This document shows positions 1 to 8,116 of a stretch of DNA of 47,580 nucleotides, in pieces. The stretch lies in NCBI RefSeq assembly GCF_000336695.1, contig NZ_AOMC01000123.1, forward strand, positions 1 through 47,580, read 5' to 3'. The translations under genes and the position numbers were made by a program. The stretch comes from Halococcus morrhuae DSM 1307. GTDB lineage: Archaea; Halobacteriota; Halobacteria; Halobacteriales; Halococcaceae. A model generated the notes under the pieces. It did no database searches. It was given only the letters and a program-made list of their open reading frames with translations, and was not told the origin of the DNA. The number at the start of each line of letters is the position of its first letter. Within the stretch, counting starts at the first letter, position 1.

Positions 1-78
1 GAGATCGCGTTGATGTGTGCGGTGTACAACATTAAGGAGGCCGCAAAACAGGAAATTCCACTTCCGTCATGCGATTAA
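1..78 (+). CDS. Transposase, C-terminal fragment (partial at contig start)
   Basis: Frame 1 is open from the first base and ends at a TAA at 76-78. It encodes 25 residues containing ALMCAVYNIKEAAKQ. This matches, from memory, the end of haloarchaeal IS5-type DDE transposases, which finish with a hydrophobic helix of the form (V/A)YNI(K/R). The rest of the element lies off the window, as expected where assembly breaks at a multicopy IS. The stop overlaps the start of the next ORF by 10 bases, so the right end of the IS must lie inside or just before that ORF. Family assignment is inference from a short tail. Confidence 0.6.
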   Translation, partial: EIALMCAVYNIKEAAKQEIPLPSCD

Positions 79-587
79 ACACGGCCGTAGATAGCTACTA
101 TACATACGGTGGTAGCCCCGGTGAGATTCCGCATTATTCCTTCAGAAACAACGGGAACGCGACGTTGTACGTCTACGTTAACGGTAACCAAACACGGACC
201 GTTGCTCCCGGCGAGGGGGTCGAAGAGGAGTTCGGCCCGTCGGCACCACCGAAGGGTAACAACACGATTACCGTCGAAGCCGCCGACGATGGTGCATCGA
301 ACTACTCGCTTTGGTCGAAAAGCGAGTCGTACAACCCCATATACGTGGAGTATGGGGCGAACCCCTATCAAACGGCAAAACATCCCGACTTTTCGAATAG
401 CTATCCAGATGACGAAATCCCCGGTGCCGCTGGATTCGTCGCCGACGGCGGTGCCGATTCGTACTCGTCCGACCACAGGCTCACAAAGGTGACGAACAAC
501 GGAACAGCGACATTGAAGATCTACCAGAACGACGAGCTGTGGGCAACCCTCCAGCCGGGTGAGGAGGTGTCCAAAGGAGACCAGTAG
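69..587 (+). CDS. Hypothetical protein with two related beta-rich repeats, probably 5'-truncated
   Basis: The protein has 172 residues and was not recognised as a named family. It contains two related segments: NNGNATLYVYVNGNQTRTV then PGEGVEEEF near residues 27-55, and NNGTATLKIYQNDELWATL then PGEEVSKGD at the C-terminus. This suggests tandem Ig-like or beta-sandwich units, rich in Asn, Tyr and Ser as in surface proteins. There is no signal peptide. The only in-frame ATG is at 69, and the frame closes upstream at 33-35. Because the start lies within the transposase end, the true N-terminus was probably lost to the insertion. Base composition is visibly more AT-rich than neighbouring genes, which suggests acquired DNA. 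Confidence 0.6.
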   Translation: MRLNTAVDSYYTYGGSPGEIPHYSFRNNGNATLYVYVNGNQTRTVAPGEGVEEEFGPSAPPKGNNTITVEAADDGASNYSLWSKSESYNPIYVEYGANPYQTAKHPDFSNSYPDDEIPGAAGFVADGGADSYSSDHRLTKVTNNGTATLKIYQNDELWATLQPGEEVSKGDQ

Positions 588-674
588 ACCGAATCGACCG
601 ATCGATGCACCGGTTGCTGCGCGATTCGTGCTATCGAAAAGGCGATTCGTTCCGATCCGATGGCGAAAGTCGGC

Positions 675-1040
675 CTATTCGCCGAGTTTCGTCCGGCTGA
701 TGCCGACCGAGGCGGGCGTGATGATGAGCTGATCGTCGGCCTTCTGGACGATGTCGCCCCCGACCTCGCGGGTGATCTCCTGAAGGTCCTGCGTGATGCG
801 TTCCATCGTGCGATCGGTCGCGGTGTGGCGGGTGATATCCGCGATCACGATGTCGCCGTCGTAGATGGCGTTTTTGATGTCGATGACGTCGCGCTGGCCC
901 TCGATGCGCGCGATATGTACCTTCGTCGAAGCCTCCTCGACGCCACCCTCGATGTCGTCGATATCGAGGGGGACGTACTCGCCGCCAGCCTGGCGCTGTC
1001 GGGTACTGCCACCCCCGAGAATGTCGTCCATCAGTCCCAT
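675..1040 (-). CDS. sepF: Cell division protein SepF (archaeal)
   Basis: The protein has 121 residues. It opens with the short amphipathic membrane-targeting stretch MGLMDDILGGG, followed by a Gln/Gly-rich linker and the compact SepF (DUF552-type) domain from about residue 38 to the end, including RDVIDIKNAIYDGDIVIADI and the GGDIVQKADDQLIITP terminus. Archaeal SepF anchors FtsZ1/FtsZ2 to the membrane at mid-cell. A TATA-like GTATATC lies at 1063-1069, 23-29 bases before the ATG, which fits a leaderless transcript and supports this start. It is divergent from rimI. Confidence 0.9.
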   Translation of the reverse strand: MGLMDDILGGGSTRQRQAGGEYVPLDIDDIEGGVEEASTKVHIARIEGQRDVIDIKNAIYDGDIVIADITRHTATDRTMERITQDLQEITREVGGDIVQKADDQLIITPASVGISRTKLGE

Positions 1041-1062
1041 GTCCCCACGCGGATCGGATTCG

Positions 1063-1069
1063 GTATATC
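1063..1069 (-). promoter_or_regulatory. TATA element of sepF
   Basis: GTATATC (reverse strand GATATAC) lies 23-29 bases upstream of the sepF ATG, the spacing seen at other leaderless haloarchaeal starts in this window. It sits in the short divergent gap with rimI. Confidence 0.5.
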
Positions 1070-1104
1070 TCTTACGACCCCTCGAAACCGGCCGGAGTGT
1101 TCTT

Positions 1105-1602
1105 ATGACACGTCACCGTACCGATCGTGTGACGACCGTCGAGCCCACCCGGACCCGCGAGGCCGTCCGTGCCGACCTTCTCGCGGTGTTTCGCATCGAG
1201 AAGGCCTCGTTCGCCCAGCCGTGGCCCTACCGTGCCTTCGAGCGCTTTCTCGGGATCCCGGGCTTTCTCGTCGCCGACGTCGACGACGGCGGTGAGACGG
1301 GCGCGATCGCCGGCTACGTCGTCGCCGACAGCGAACGCCAGCGCGGCCGACCGGTCGGCCACGTCAAGGACATCGCGGTCGACCCCAGCTATCGCGGACG
1401 GGGGATCGGCGCGACGCTGCTCGAACGCTCCTTGGACGCGATGTACCGCCAGCAGGTCGGGCGGGTGAAGCTCGAAGTCCGCGAGAGCAACGAGCCCGCG
1501 CTCGCGCTCTACCGACAGTACGGCTTCGTCCACCGCAGCACCGCGACGAGCTACTACGCCGACGGCGAGGACGCGCTCGTGCTCGTCCGCGAGTTCGACT
1601 GA
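1105..1602 (+). CDS. rimI: GNAT acetyltransferase RimI (ribosomal protein / N-terminal acetyltransferase)
   Basis: The protein has 165 residues and a GNAT fold. The acetyl-CoA pyrophosphate loop is RGRGIG within VDPSYRGRGIGATLLERSL, preceded by the beta-4 strand VGHVKDIAV and followed by KLEVRESNEPALALYRQYGF and the RimI-type end SYYADGEDALVL. RimI-type enzymes acetylate the alpha-amino group of ribosomal or other proteins using acetyl-CoA. The ATG at 1105 is used here. A GTG at 1129 in the same frame is a serious alternative, because a CTTATG element overlaps the ATG at 1102-1107 and would place a leaderless start at 1129. Confidence 0.88.
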   Translation: MTRHRTDRVTTVEPTRTREAVRADLLAVFRIEKASFAQPWPYRAFERFLGIPGFLVADVDDGGETGAIAGYVVADSERQRGRPVGHVKDIAVDPSYRGRGIGATLLERSLDAMYRQQVGRVKLEVRESNEPALALYRQYGFVHRSTATSYYADGEDALVLVREFD

Positions 1603-1700
1603 CGCTACTGTCGGAGGGACGTATTCCATCAGCCGCCCTCAAACGTCGGGACGGGAAGCGAGTCGATCTGTGCGATGGTCGTGGTATCCCTCCGACAGTA

Positions 1701-2750
1701 TCACTCCCCGTTCACCGTTGCCGCGTAGTCGGCCAGTCCCGCCCCGTCGCGCGGCTGCTCCGGAATGTCCCGCGCTGCGGCCTCGAACTCGCGCATGATC
1801 GGCTCCGGCGCTGTCTCCGGATCGACGGTCAGATATTTTGCGACCATGCCAGCGACCTCGGGGGACGAAAACGACGTTCCTGAGGCCTTGACCCACGGTC
1901 CGTCGAGTTCCGTGCCCATCGCCGTGCCGGACGCCTGCGCGAGGCGGTTGTCCTTGCCGATGGCCGCGACGTCGGGGTTGTCGCGGTCGGGGTTGTACGA
2001 GGAAAACTCCGCGATCGCCCCGTCCTCGGTGCAGGCTGCGATCGAGAAGGCACGCTCGGCGGTCGCCGGGCTGCCCGACTTCTCGCCCGAGTTGCCGGCC
2101 GATACGACGTCTCTGATGCCCTTCTCGACGAGTTCGTCGTGCGTCCGGTTGATGGCGTTCGAGGTCTCGCTCGATCCCCACGACATGTTGACGACGTCGT
2201 ACTCCTCGACGTTGGTGTGGAGCCACTCGTAGGCGCGCATGATGACGTTGTTCTTCGTCTGGCCCTCCTCGCCGAAGATCCGCAGCGCAACGAGCGACGC
2301 GTCGGGCGCGAGACGGGTGATCTGACCCAGCACGGCCGTCCCGTGTCCGACCGCGTCACCCTCGCCCGACCCCGTGACGTCGACCTGCTCGATGCTCTTG
2401 TCCTCGAAGACCGGATGTTCGGGATCGATCCCCGAGTCCATCGCCACGACGGTCAGCCCCTCGCCGGTGGCGTCGTCCGTGGGCACGTCGTGGAGCTCGC
2501 GCACGTCCTCGATCGTCGCCACCGCCGCGGGATCCTCGCTGACGGCGGCGGGTTCGAGATCCGGCTCGACGGTCATGTTCGGTTCGAGATCGAGCACGCG
2601 GTCGTCGTCGGCGATCGTCGATTCGTGGTCGGCCTCGCACTCGATGTAGGCCGCCCCGCTCGTCCCGAAATCGTACGTCTCGACGACGTTGCACTCCATC
2701 TCGCGGAGAAATGCGGCCGGTTCGCGCGTGAAGACGATGCGGTCGTTCAT
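1701..2750 (-). CDS. Subtilisin-like serine protease (peptidase S8), apparently cytoplasmic
   Basis: The protein has 349 residues. The catalytic triad is visible: Asp105 in VVAMDSGID, His136 in GHGTAV and Ser293 in GTSFSSPEVAG, with oxyanion Asn220 in SAGNSG. The first 80 residues are an acidic pro-like or inhibitor-like region. There is no Sec or Tat signal peptide, unlike secreted halolysins, so it may act inside the cell or be exported by another route; that is inference. A second Ser-like string, SGTAMGT near residue 274, is not the nucleophile because it lacks the S-x-P context. A perfect palindrome lies just upstream of the start. Confidence 0.9.
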   Translation of the reverse strand: MNDRIVFTREPAAFLREMECNVVETYDFGTSGAAYIECEADHESTIADDDRVLDLEPNMTVEPDLEPAAVSEDPAAVATIEDVRELHDVPTDDATGEGLTVVAMDSGIDPEHPVFEDKSIEQVDVTGSGEGDAVGHGTAVLGQITRLAPDASLVALRIFGEEGQTKNNVIMRAYEWLHTNVEEYDVVNMSWGSSETSNAINRTHDELVEKGIRDVVSAGNSGEKSGSPATAERAFSIAACTEDGAIAEFSSYNPDRDNPDVAAIGKDNRLAQASGTAMGTELDGPWVKASGTSFSSPEVAGMVAKYLTVDPETAPEPIMREFEAAARDIPEQPRDGAGLADYAATVNGE

Positions 2751-2759
2751 GCTACCATA

Positions 2760-2771
2760 CCACGTACGTGG
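2760..2771. promoter_or_regulatory. Perfect 12-bp palindrome at the protease promoter
   Basis: CCACGTACGTGG reads identically on both strands and lies 10-21 bases before the protease ATG, between it and a possible TATA-like TTAAGAG (about 2779-2785, reverse strand). That is where a dimeric repressor would block transcription initiation. No regulator is identified. Confidence 0.4.
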
Positions 2772-2850
2772 CGCAAACTCTTAACAGTTCAGCCCGAATC
2801 GAGCGAAAAAATCGTCCGCTCGACGTTCGGGTTGCGGCTCCAATGCTGAC

Positions 2851-4038
2851 TTACTTTTCGACGATCCGCTCGTCGACCGCCTCGCCGAAATGTCTGGCCG
2901 TCGATTCGTAGTAGACGCGCACCTCGTCGCCGGGTTCGAGCTCCGTCACCGCGCGCGGTCCCTCGCGGGTGGCGACCTTGATCGTCTCGGCGTTCTGGAG
3001 CAGCGTCTCGATCCGGTCGCCGGTGGGTTCGCCACCCTCCGCGTCGTCGATGTCGCTGCCGACGACGGCCTCGATGCGGAACATCGGTCGGCGCTCGATC
3101 TTCGCCCGCCCGACGAGCGCCTCGCGCGCGTGGCCCTCGGTGTCGACGATCTGAATCTCGTCGCCGCTGCCGAGCTCCGAGAGGTACTTCGTCCCGCCGC
3201 CGGGCGTGCGCGCGTAGGCGTGGACGGCCCCGGCGTTCACCCGGAACGGCCGCGAGGCCACGTAGGGCGATTCGGCGGTCTCGGCGTGGACGAAGAACAG
3301 TCCTCGACTCATCGAGCCGACGAGCATCCCCTCGTCGCCCTCCATCAGCGACCCCGTGTCGACGCAGACCCGATCGGCCGAGCCGACCTGCTCGACGGCA
3401 GTGATCTCGGCCCACTGGAGATCGAGCGTCTCGCGTTCGGCCGCGTCGCGGATCTCGACGGTCTCGCGGATCTCGTCGGGGTCGTCGCTGTCGAGCAACA
3501 CGCCGTCGGCACCCGTTTCGAGCGTCTCGAAGGCGGTCTTGGCCTCCGCCGCGCTCTCGACGCCCGCGACGAGCTCGGTCTCGTCGCCGATGCGCGCGAT
3601 GAGGTTCTCCAGAGGGATGATCGTCCAGTCCTCGCCGACGACGATCGTGTGCTCGGCCGCGTCGGCAGCCTGTTCGGCGAACGCCTCGTAATCGTCGTCG
3701 AGAATGCGGACGTAGGCCCCATCGGCTTCGTCGCGGCGCAGCGTCGAGAGATCCGCCGATCCCGAGAGGTCGGGCGGGAGGTCGACCGAGCCGTCGCCCT
3801 CGCTGTCCTTGCCGACGACGGTCGCGTCCGGTGCGTCGCCGGTGTCGATGACGTCGACGCCGTTGCCGTCGCCGAAGGCCGCGACCGAGACTGCACCGAG
3901 TTCGCGCACGCGCGAGACATCGCTCTCGTCACAGAGCACCCAGTCGACGCCGGCCTCGAGACCGGTGGTGATGCGCCGCTTGCGACTTTCCCAATCGCCG
4001 ACCGAGCCGTCCGCCTTGAGCCAGACCGTCCGTGTCAT
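2851..4038 (-). CDS. aroB': 3-dehydroquinate synthase II (archaeal)
   Basis: The protein has 395 residues. It begins MTRTVWLKADG and carries the family signatures VGSMSRGLFFVHAE, RPFRVNAGAVHAY and GGGTKYLSEL, with the terminus ELEPGDEVRVYY. In archaea it catalyses NAD-dependent oxidative deamination and cyclisation of 2-amino-3,7-dideoxy-D-threo-hept-6-ulosonate to 3-dehydroquinate, replacing the bacterial DAHP route. The preceding enzyme is encoded at 4396-5190 on the same strand, separated by a 357-base gap, so aroB' probably has its own promoter. Length is typical for the family. Confidence 0.93.
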   Translation of the reverse strand: MTRTVWLKADGSVGDWESRKRRITTGLEAGVDWVLCDESDVSRVRELGAVSVAAFGDGNGVDVIDTGDAPDATVVGKDSEGDGSVDLPPDLSGSADLSTLRRDEADGAYVRILDDDYEAFAEQAADAAEHTIVVGEDWTIIPLENLIARIGDETELVAGVESAAEAKTAFETLETGADGVLLDSDDPDEIRETVEIRDAAERETLDLQWAEITAVEQVGSADRVCVDTGSLMEGDEGMLVGSMSRGLFFVHAETAESPYVASRPFRVNAGAVHAYARTPGGGTKYLSELGSGDEIQIVDTEGHAREALVGRAKIERRPMFRIEAVVGSDIDDAEGGEPTGDRIETLLQNAETIKVATREGPRAVTELEPGDEVRVYYESTARHFGEAVDERIVEK

Positions 4039-4395
4039 GTCGTGGCGGTCGAAGCGGGCAGGCTTGAACGTGGCGAAAGCGGTCGCTGTGAGCGGAAATC
4101 ACGTTCGTTACACAACGTTGTCACTCCACGAAGTAGTGTCACGAAACGGGGCCAACGGGGGATGACGGCGGACCAATTCTGAACGATGCGGGTGATGCCA
4201 CGCAACGGCCGCCCGTCATCCCGACGTGGGCGGAGCAGTGATCGGCTCCACATTGACTAAACGTTTCGTTAGTTAATAAGTCTTCTGCTGGCATAATATG
4301 GGTTCGTCGTGAGGGGCCGATGGGTTACCCCGAAGTGCGGTCGTGTTTGGAAGAATGCAATTGAAGGAATGATCGGGTGGAAACTCGCTCCGCCG
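4039..4395. other. Intergenic region between aroA' and aroB'
   Basis: No convincing gene is seen; the short ORFs crossing it have arginine-rich shadow composition. It contains a perfect palindrome ACAACGTTGT at 4112-4121, two TGTCAC direct repeats at 4119-4124 and 4137-4142, and an inverted repeat ACTAA-N8-TTAGT at 4256-4273 followed by AT-rich TTAATAAG. It probably carries the aroB' promoter and control sites. Confidence 0.4.
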
Positions 4396-5190
4396 CTACG
4401 CCTCGACGGCCAATCCGGCGCGGTCGAGCGCTTCCTCGGTCGGGAGGTCGTCGTGGACGACGCCGGAGACCGCGCGCGCCATCGCCTCGGGATCGTCGTG
4501 CTGGAAGACGGTTCGCCCCATCGAGACGCCCGCCGCACCGGCGTCCATCGCGCCGCGGACGGCTTCGAGCGAGGCGCGATCGCCGGCCGGGTCGCCACCG
4601 GCGATGAGCACCGGCAGGCGGGTCGCGCCGGTCACCCGTTCGAAGCTCTCGGCATCGCCCGAGTAGCCCGTCTTGATGAGATCGGCACCGAGCTCCTCGC
4701 CGAGTCTGGCGGCGTGGGCGAGCCGTTCGGGATCGGCCTCGTCGACGCCCGGGCCGCGTGCGTAGGTCATCGCGAGCACGGGAACGCCGTACTCTGTGGC
4801 CTGCTCGGTGAGCCGTGCGAGGTCCTCGATCTGGTTCGGCTCGGTCTCGCTGCCGACGTTGAGGTGGAGCGAGACGGCGTCCGCGCCCGCCCGGATCGCA
4901 CCTTCGACGGTGCCAGTGAGTCGTTTGTCGTTCGTGTCCGGGCCGTCGGCCGTCGAACCGTTGAGGTGGACGATGTAGCCCGCGCCGTTGCTGTTGGGAT
5001 GGACCCGCGGCGCGATACCCTTCTGTGTGAGTATCGAATCAGCGCCGCCGCGTGTCACCGCGTCGATCGTCGATTCGATGTCCGCGAGCCCCGCGACCGC
5101 CCCGAGGGTGAGCCCGTGATCCATCGGTACCACGAGGTAGCGGCCGTCGGTTCCGATGCGATCGAGTCGTGCGTGCGTACCGGCGTGCAT
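4396..5190 (-). CDS. aroA': 2-amino-3,7-dideoxy-D-threo-hept-6-ulosonate synthase
   Basis: This is a class I aldolase-like TIM barrel of 264 residues. Signatures are RYLVVPMDHGLTLG near the N-terminus, ADSILTQKG, GADAVSLHLNVG, the probable Schiff-base lysine in GADLIKTGYSG, and the phosphate-binding end VLIAGGDP plus AAGVSMGRTVFQ. It condenses an aspartate semialdehyde-derived partner with a ketose phosphate to start the archaeal shikimate route. The ATG at 5190 (MHAGTHARLDRIG) is chosen over a GTG at 5208, because family members start close to this motif. It follows trpA by 23 bases in the trp operon, so the tryptophan and early shikimate enzymes are probably co-transcribed. Confidence 0.9.
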   Translation of the reverse strand: MHAGTHARLDRIGTDGRYLVVPMDHGLTLGAVAGLADIESTIDAVTRGGADSILTQKGIAPRVHPNSNGAGYIVHLNGSTADGPDTNDKRLTGTVEGAIRAGADAVSLHLNVGSETEPNQIEDLARLTEQATEYGVPVLAMTYARGPGVDEADPERLAHAARLGEELGADLIKTGYSGDAESFERVTGATRLPVLIAGGDPAGDRASLEAVRGAMDAGAAGVSMGRTVFQHDDPEAMARAVSGVVHDDLPTEEALDRAGLAVEA

Positions 5191-5213
5191 ACTGACAGTC
5201 GGTGCCACGGTGG

Positions 5214-6026
5214 TTATGTTCGTTCCGGTCGCGGCGCGACCCCCGCCACCGCGCCCTCCTTCAGTTCGCGCGCCGTCGTCTCCAGTTCGTCGGCGGCGTC
5301 AGTCCCCTTTTCAGCGATGATATCGACGAAGACGCTGCCGGCGACGACGCCCTCCGCGCCGGCGGCGACGATCTCGCGGGCGTGCTCGCCTTTCGAGACA
5401 CCGAAGCCGACAGCACGCGGGACGTCGGCCTCCGCAAGTCGTGCGAGCGAGTCGTGGGTCTGATCGCTCACGTCCGCGCGCGCACCGGTCGTCCCAAGGC
5501 GAGCCTGGACGTAGACGAACCCCGAAACCCGCTCCAGAACCCGCTCCAAGCGCTCGCCGCGCGTCGTCGGCGCGACGATGAAGACCAGATCGAGCCCATG
5601 CGCGTCACAGGCGGCTTTCAGCGCGTCGCTCTCCTCGACAGGGAGGTCAGGGACGATGAGCCCCGCGAGGCCTGCGTCGGCGGCAGCCTCGACGAACGGC
5701 TCGATGCCGCGGTCGTCGCCGTACTGATAGATGAGATTGAAGTAGGTCATACAGACGAGGGGGACGTCTACGTCGAGCCCCGAAACGAGATCCAGGAACC
5801 GATCGGGCGTCATGCCGGCGTCGAGCGCGCGCTGGATCGCGTTCTGGATCGTCGGTCCGTCGGCGATCGGCTCCGAGAACGGGAGCCCGAGTTCGATGAC
5901 GTCGGCACCACCAGCGGCGAGCGCGCGTACTTGTGCGGCGGTCGCGTCGGGAGTCGGATCACCGGCGGTGATGTAGGGGACGAGCGCCGCGTCGGTGTCC
6001 TCGAAGGCCGCATGGATGGCGCTCAT
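5214..6026 (-). CDS. trpA: Tryptophan synthase alpha chain
   Basis: The protein has 270 residues. Catalytic Glu45 ([11 protein letters not shown]) and Asp56 (ADGP) correspond to E49 and D60 of the enteric enzyme, and PDLPVEE and [10 protein letters not shown] are present. It cleaves indole-3-glycerol phosphate to indole and glyceraldehyde 3-phosphate and channels indole to TrpB. The start overlaps the trpB stop by 4 bases (ATGA), indicating translational coupling. Confidence 0.96.
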   Translation of the reverse strand: MSAIHAAFEDTDAALVPYITAGDPTPDATAAQVRALAAGGADVIELGLPFSEPIADGPTIQNAIQRALDAGMTPDRFLDLVSGLDVDVPLVCMTYFNLIYQYGDDRGIEPFVEAAADAGLAGLIVPDLPVEESDALKAACDAHGLDLVFIVAPTTRGERLERVLERVSGFVYVQARLGTTGARADVSDQTHDSLARLAEADVPRAVGFGVSKGEHAREIVAAGAEGVVAGSVFVDIIAEKGTDAADELETTARELKEGAVAGVAPRPERT

Positions 6027-7267
6027 TCGAACACCCCCATCGACGGCGCGCCGTCGATATCGCGCTTTTCGGTCTCCTCGACGACGCTTTCGAGGTCCTT
6101 GTCGCCCCGACCGGAGACGTTGACCACGACGTTCTCGCCGAGGTCCTCGGCGTCTTCGAGATACGCGAGCGCGTGGGAGGTTTCGAGCGCCGGGATGATC
6201 CCCTCGGTCCGCGAGAGGCGATGGAACGCTTCGAGCGCGGCGTCGTCGTCGACCGAGACCGCTTGCACACGATCATCGTCGACGAGATCGGCGAGCTCCG
6301 GACCGACCCCCGCGTAGTCGAGACCCGCACTCACGCTGTGGGATTCCAGGATCTGACCGTCCTGATTTTGTAGGAGCTTCGTGCGTGCACCGTGGAGAAC
6401 GCCCTCCTCGCCGATCGACAACGACGCCGAGTTGGGCGCGAGACCTTCCTCTTCGTCGATTTTCAGTCCGCTGCCGCCGGCCTCGACGGCGACCAACGAG
6501 ACGGTATCGTCGTCGACGAACGCGTCGAACGCGCCCATCGTGTTCGAACCGCCGCCGGCACACGCGACGACGCTGTCCGGAAGGCCGCCGATCTGCTCCT
6601 CGGCCTGGCGTTTCGCCTCTGTGCCAATAACCGATTGAAAATCCCGGACCATCGTCGGGAACGGGTGCGGTCCGACGACCGACCCAATGACGTAGTGGGT
6701 GTCCTCGACCGTGGTCGCCCACTCGCGCATCGCCTCGTTGGTGGCCTCCTTCAGCGTGCCGCTGCCGGTGCTCACCGGGTTGAGTTCCGCACCGTTCAGC
6801 CGCATGCGGAAGACGTTCGGACGCTGGCGGTTGATGTCGCGCTCGCCCATGAACACCTCACAGTCCATGTCGAGATGAGCGGCAGCCATCGCGGTCGCCG
6901 TCCCGTGTTGGCCCGCGCCGGTCTCGGCGATGATGCGCTCCTTGCCCATATATTTCGCCAGCAACACCTGCCCGAGCGCGTTGTTCAGTTTGTGCGCGCC
7001 GCCGTGCAGGAGGTCCTCGCGTTTGAGATAGACGTCGAACCCGTATCGGGAACTCAGCGTCTCGGCGTGCTGGAGCGGTGTCGGTCGCCCGCCAAAGTCG
7101 CGGAGTCGCGCCCGGAAATCGTCCATGAACCCGTCCTCGTTGTCGAGCACGTATCGACGGTAGGCGTCGTCGAGTTCGGAAATGGCCGGCATCAGCGCCT
7201 CCGGGACGTACTGGCCACCGTACTCGCCGAATTTGCCGGACGTCTCACTCGCGTCGGCGTCGCTCAT
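6023..7267 (-). CDS. trpB: Tryptophan synthase beta chain
   Basis: The protein has 414 residues. PLP lysine is Lys93 in [12 protein letters not shown], the phosphate cup is GGGSN in [12 protein letters not shown], and the opening [15 protein letters not shown] is typical of TrpB1 that pairs with TrpA. It condenses indole with serine. It overlaps trpC by 4 bases upstream and trpA by 4 bases downstream, within the trpCBA operon. Confidence 0.97.
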   Translation of the reverse strand: MSDADASETSGKFGEYGGQYVPEALMPAISELDDAYRRYVLDNEDGFMDDFRARLRDFGGRPTPLQHAETLSSRYGFDVYLKREDLLHGGAHKLNNALGQVLLAKYMGKERIIAETGAGQHGTATAMAAAHLDMDCEVFMGERDINRQRPNVFRMRLNGAELNPVSTGSGTLKEATNEAMREWATTVEDTHYVIGSVVGPHPFPTMVRDFQSVIGTEAKRQAEEQIGGLPDSVVACAGGGSNTMGAFDAFVDDDTVSLVAVEAGGSGLKIDEEEGLAPNSASLSIGEEGVLHGARTKLLQNQDGQILESHSVSAGLDYAGVGPELADLVDDDRVQAVSVDDDAALEAFHRLSRTEGIIPALETSHALAYLEDAEDLGENVVVNVSGRGDKDLESVVEETEKRDIDGAPSMGVFE

Positions 7268-8022
7268 CGCTTCGCCCCCACGAGCCGCTCGGTGTTCGCC
7301 GCGACGTCGCCGTCCATGAGCGCGCTGCCGACGAGCAGCCCGTCGGCCCCGGCACGACGCATTCGTGCAGCGTCGTCTCGACTGGCGATACCGCTCTCGG
7401 CGACGAGCGTCACGTCCTCGGGTGCGTGGGGTGCGAGCTCCTCGAACGTCGAGAGATCCACGTCGAGGCGTGCGAGGTCGCGGTTGTTGATCCCGACGAT
7501 CCCCGCCCCGGCCGCGAGCGCATCGTCGAGCTCCGCGCGGCTGTGGACCTCGACGAGCGGTTGGAACCCGCGCTCGCGCGCCGCGATAACGAGTCCCGCG
7601 AGGTCGTCGACGAACCGTGCGATCAGGAGCACGGCGTCGGCTTCGACGATGTCCAGCTGTTCCTCACGACGGATGAAATCCTTCCGGAGGACGGGCACCG
7701 AAACGGTCTCGCGCACCTGCTGGAGGGCGTCGGGCGACCCACCGAAGTGATCGGGTTCGGTGAGGACGGAGAGTGCCGCCGCACCGCCGTCGACCAGCGC
7801 CTCGGCGAGCGCCACCGGATCGTCGTCGCGCCGGCCGTCGGTCGTCGGGCTCGTGGGCTTGACCTCGCCGATGACGGGCACTCGACCGTCCTCCTCGGCC
7901 GCCGCGAGCGCCGCGGGCAGCGATCGTGCGGCGACCGACAACCGCCGGTCGCCACCGCCGCGTTCGTCGGCAGCGGCCAGTATCGACTCGATTGCGGGAG
8001 CGACTCCCTCGCTGGCGTTCAT
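7264..8022 (-). CDS. trpC: Indole-3-glycerol phosphate synthase
   Basis: The protein has 252 residues. It shows the IGPS signatures [10 protein letters not shown] (Glu53, Lys55), VLRKDFI (Lys114), GINNRDL and LVAESGI. It closes the indole ring from carboxyphenylamino-deoxyribulose phosphate. As first gene of trpCBA-aroA', its upstream region controls the block: the ATG lies directly behind a TATA element and two TGTACA boxes. The anthranilate genes (trpE, G, D, F) are not in this window, so the pathway is split across the genome, as in other haloarchaea. Confidence 0.96.
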   Translation of the reverse strand: MNASEGVAPAIESILAAADERGGGDRRLSVAARSLPAALAAAEEDGRVPVIGEVKPTSPTTDGRRDDDPVALAEALVDGGAAALSVLTEPDHFGGSPDALQQVRETVSVPVLRKDFIRREEQLDIVEADAVLLIARFVDDLAGLVIAARERGFQPLVEVHSRAELDDALAAGAGIVGINNRDLARLDVDLSTFEELAPHAPEDVTLVAESGIASRDDAARMRRAGADGLLVGSALMDGDVAANTERLVGAKR

Positions 8023-8025
8023 TGT

Positions 8026-8056
8026 TGTACATCAAGGCACTTATTTGTACATAAAG
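8026..8056 (-). promoter_or_regulatory. trp operon promoter with two TGTACA operator boxes
   Basis: Two identical palindromes TGTACA lie at 8026-8031 and 8046-8051, exactly 20 bases apart (about two helical turns). The distal box overlaps the TATA element TTTATG (reverse strand, 8055-8050), 28-33 bases before the trpC ATG; the proximal one lies just before the start codon. TGTACA is the TRP box recognised by the archaeal repressor TrpY in Methanothermobacter. Use by a TrpY-like protein here is inference. Binding would block TBP/TFB and initiation. Confidence 0.65.
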
Positions 8057-8116
8057 CTTGCGTCACGCGCCGCCCGCGGACAGAATGTTGAAGGTCGACA
8101 CGGCGCTATCCCCGAC

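Noticed and set aside
75-476. Minus-strand ORF opposite the first hypothetical gene
   Set aside because: No start signal or recognisable domain; the plus-strand frame has internal repeat structure and plausible composition.
2890-4182. 430-residue plus-strand ORF opposite aroB'
   Set aside because: Composition (Arg, Ala, Val, Asp with no domain) is that of an antisense shadow in GC-rich DNA; aroB' on the other strand is unambiguous.
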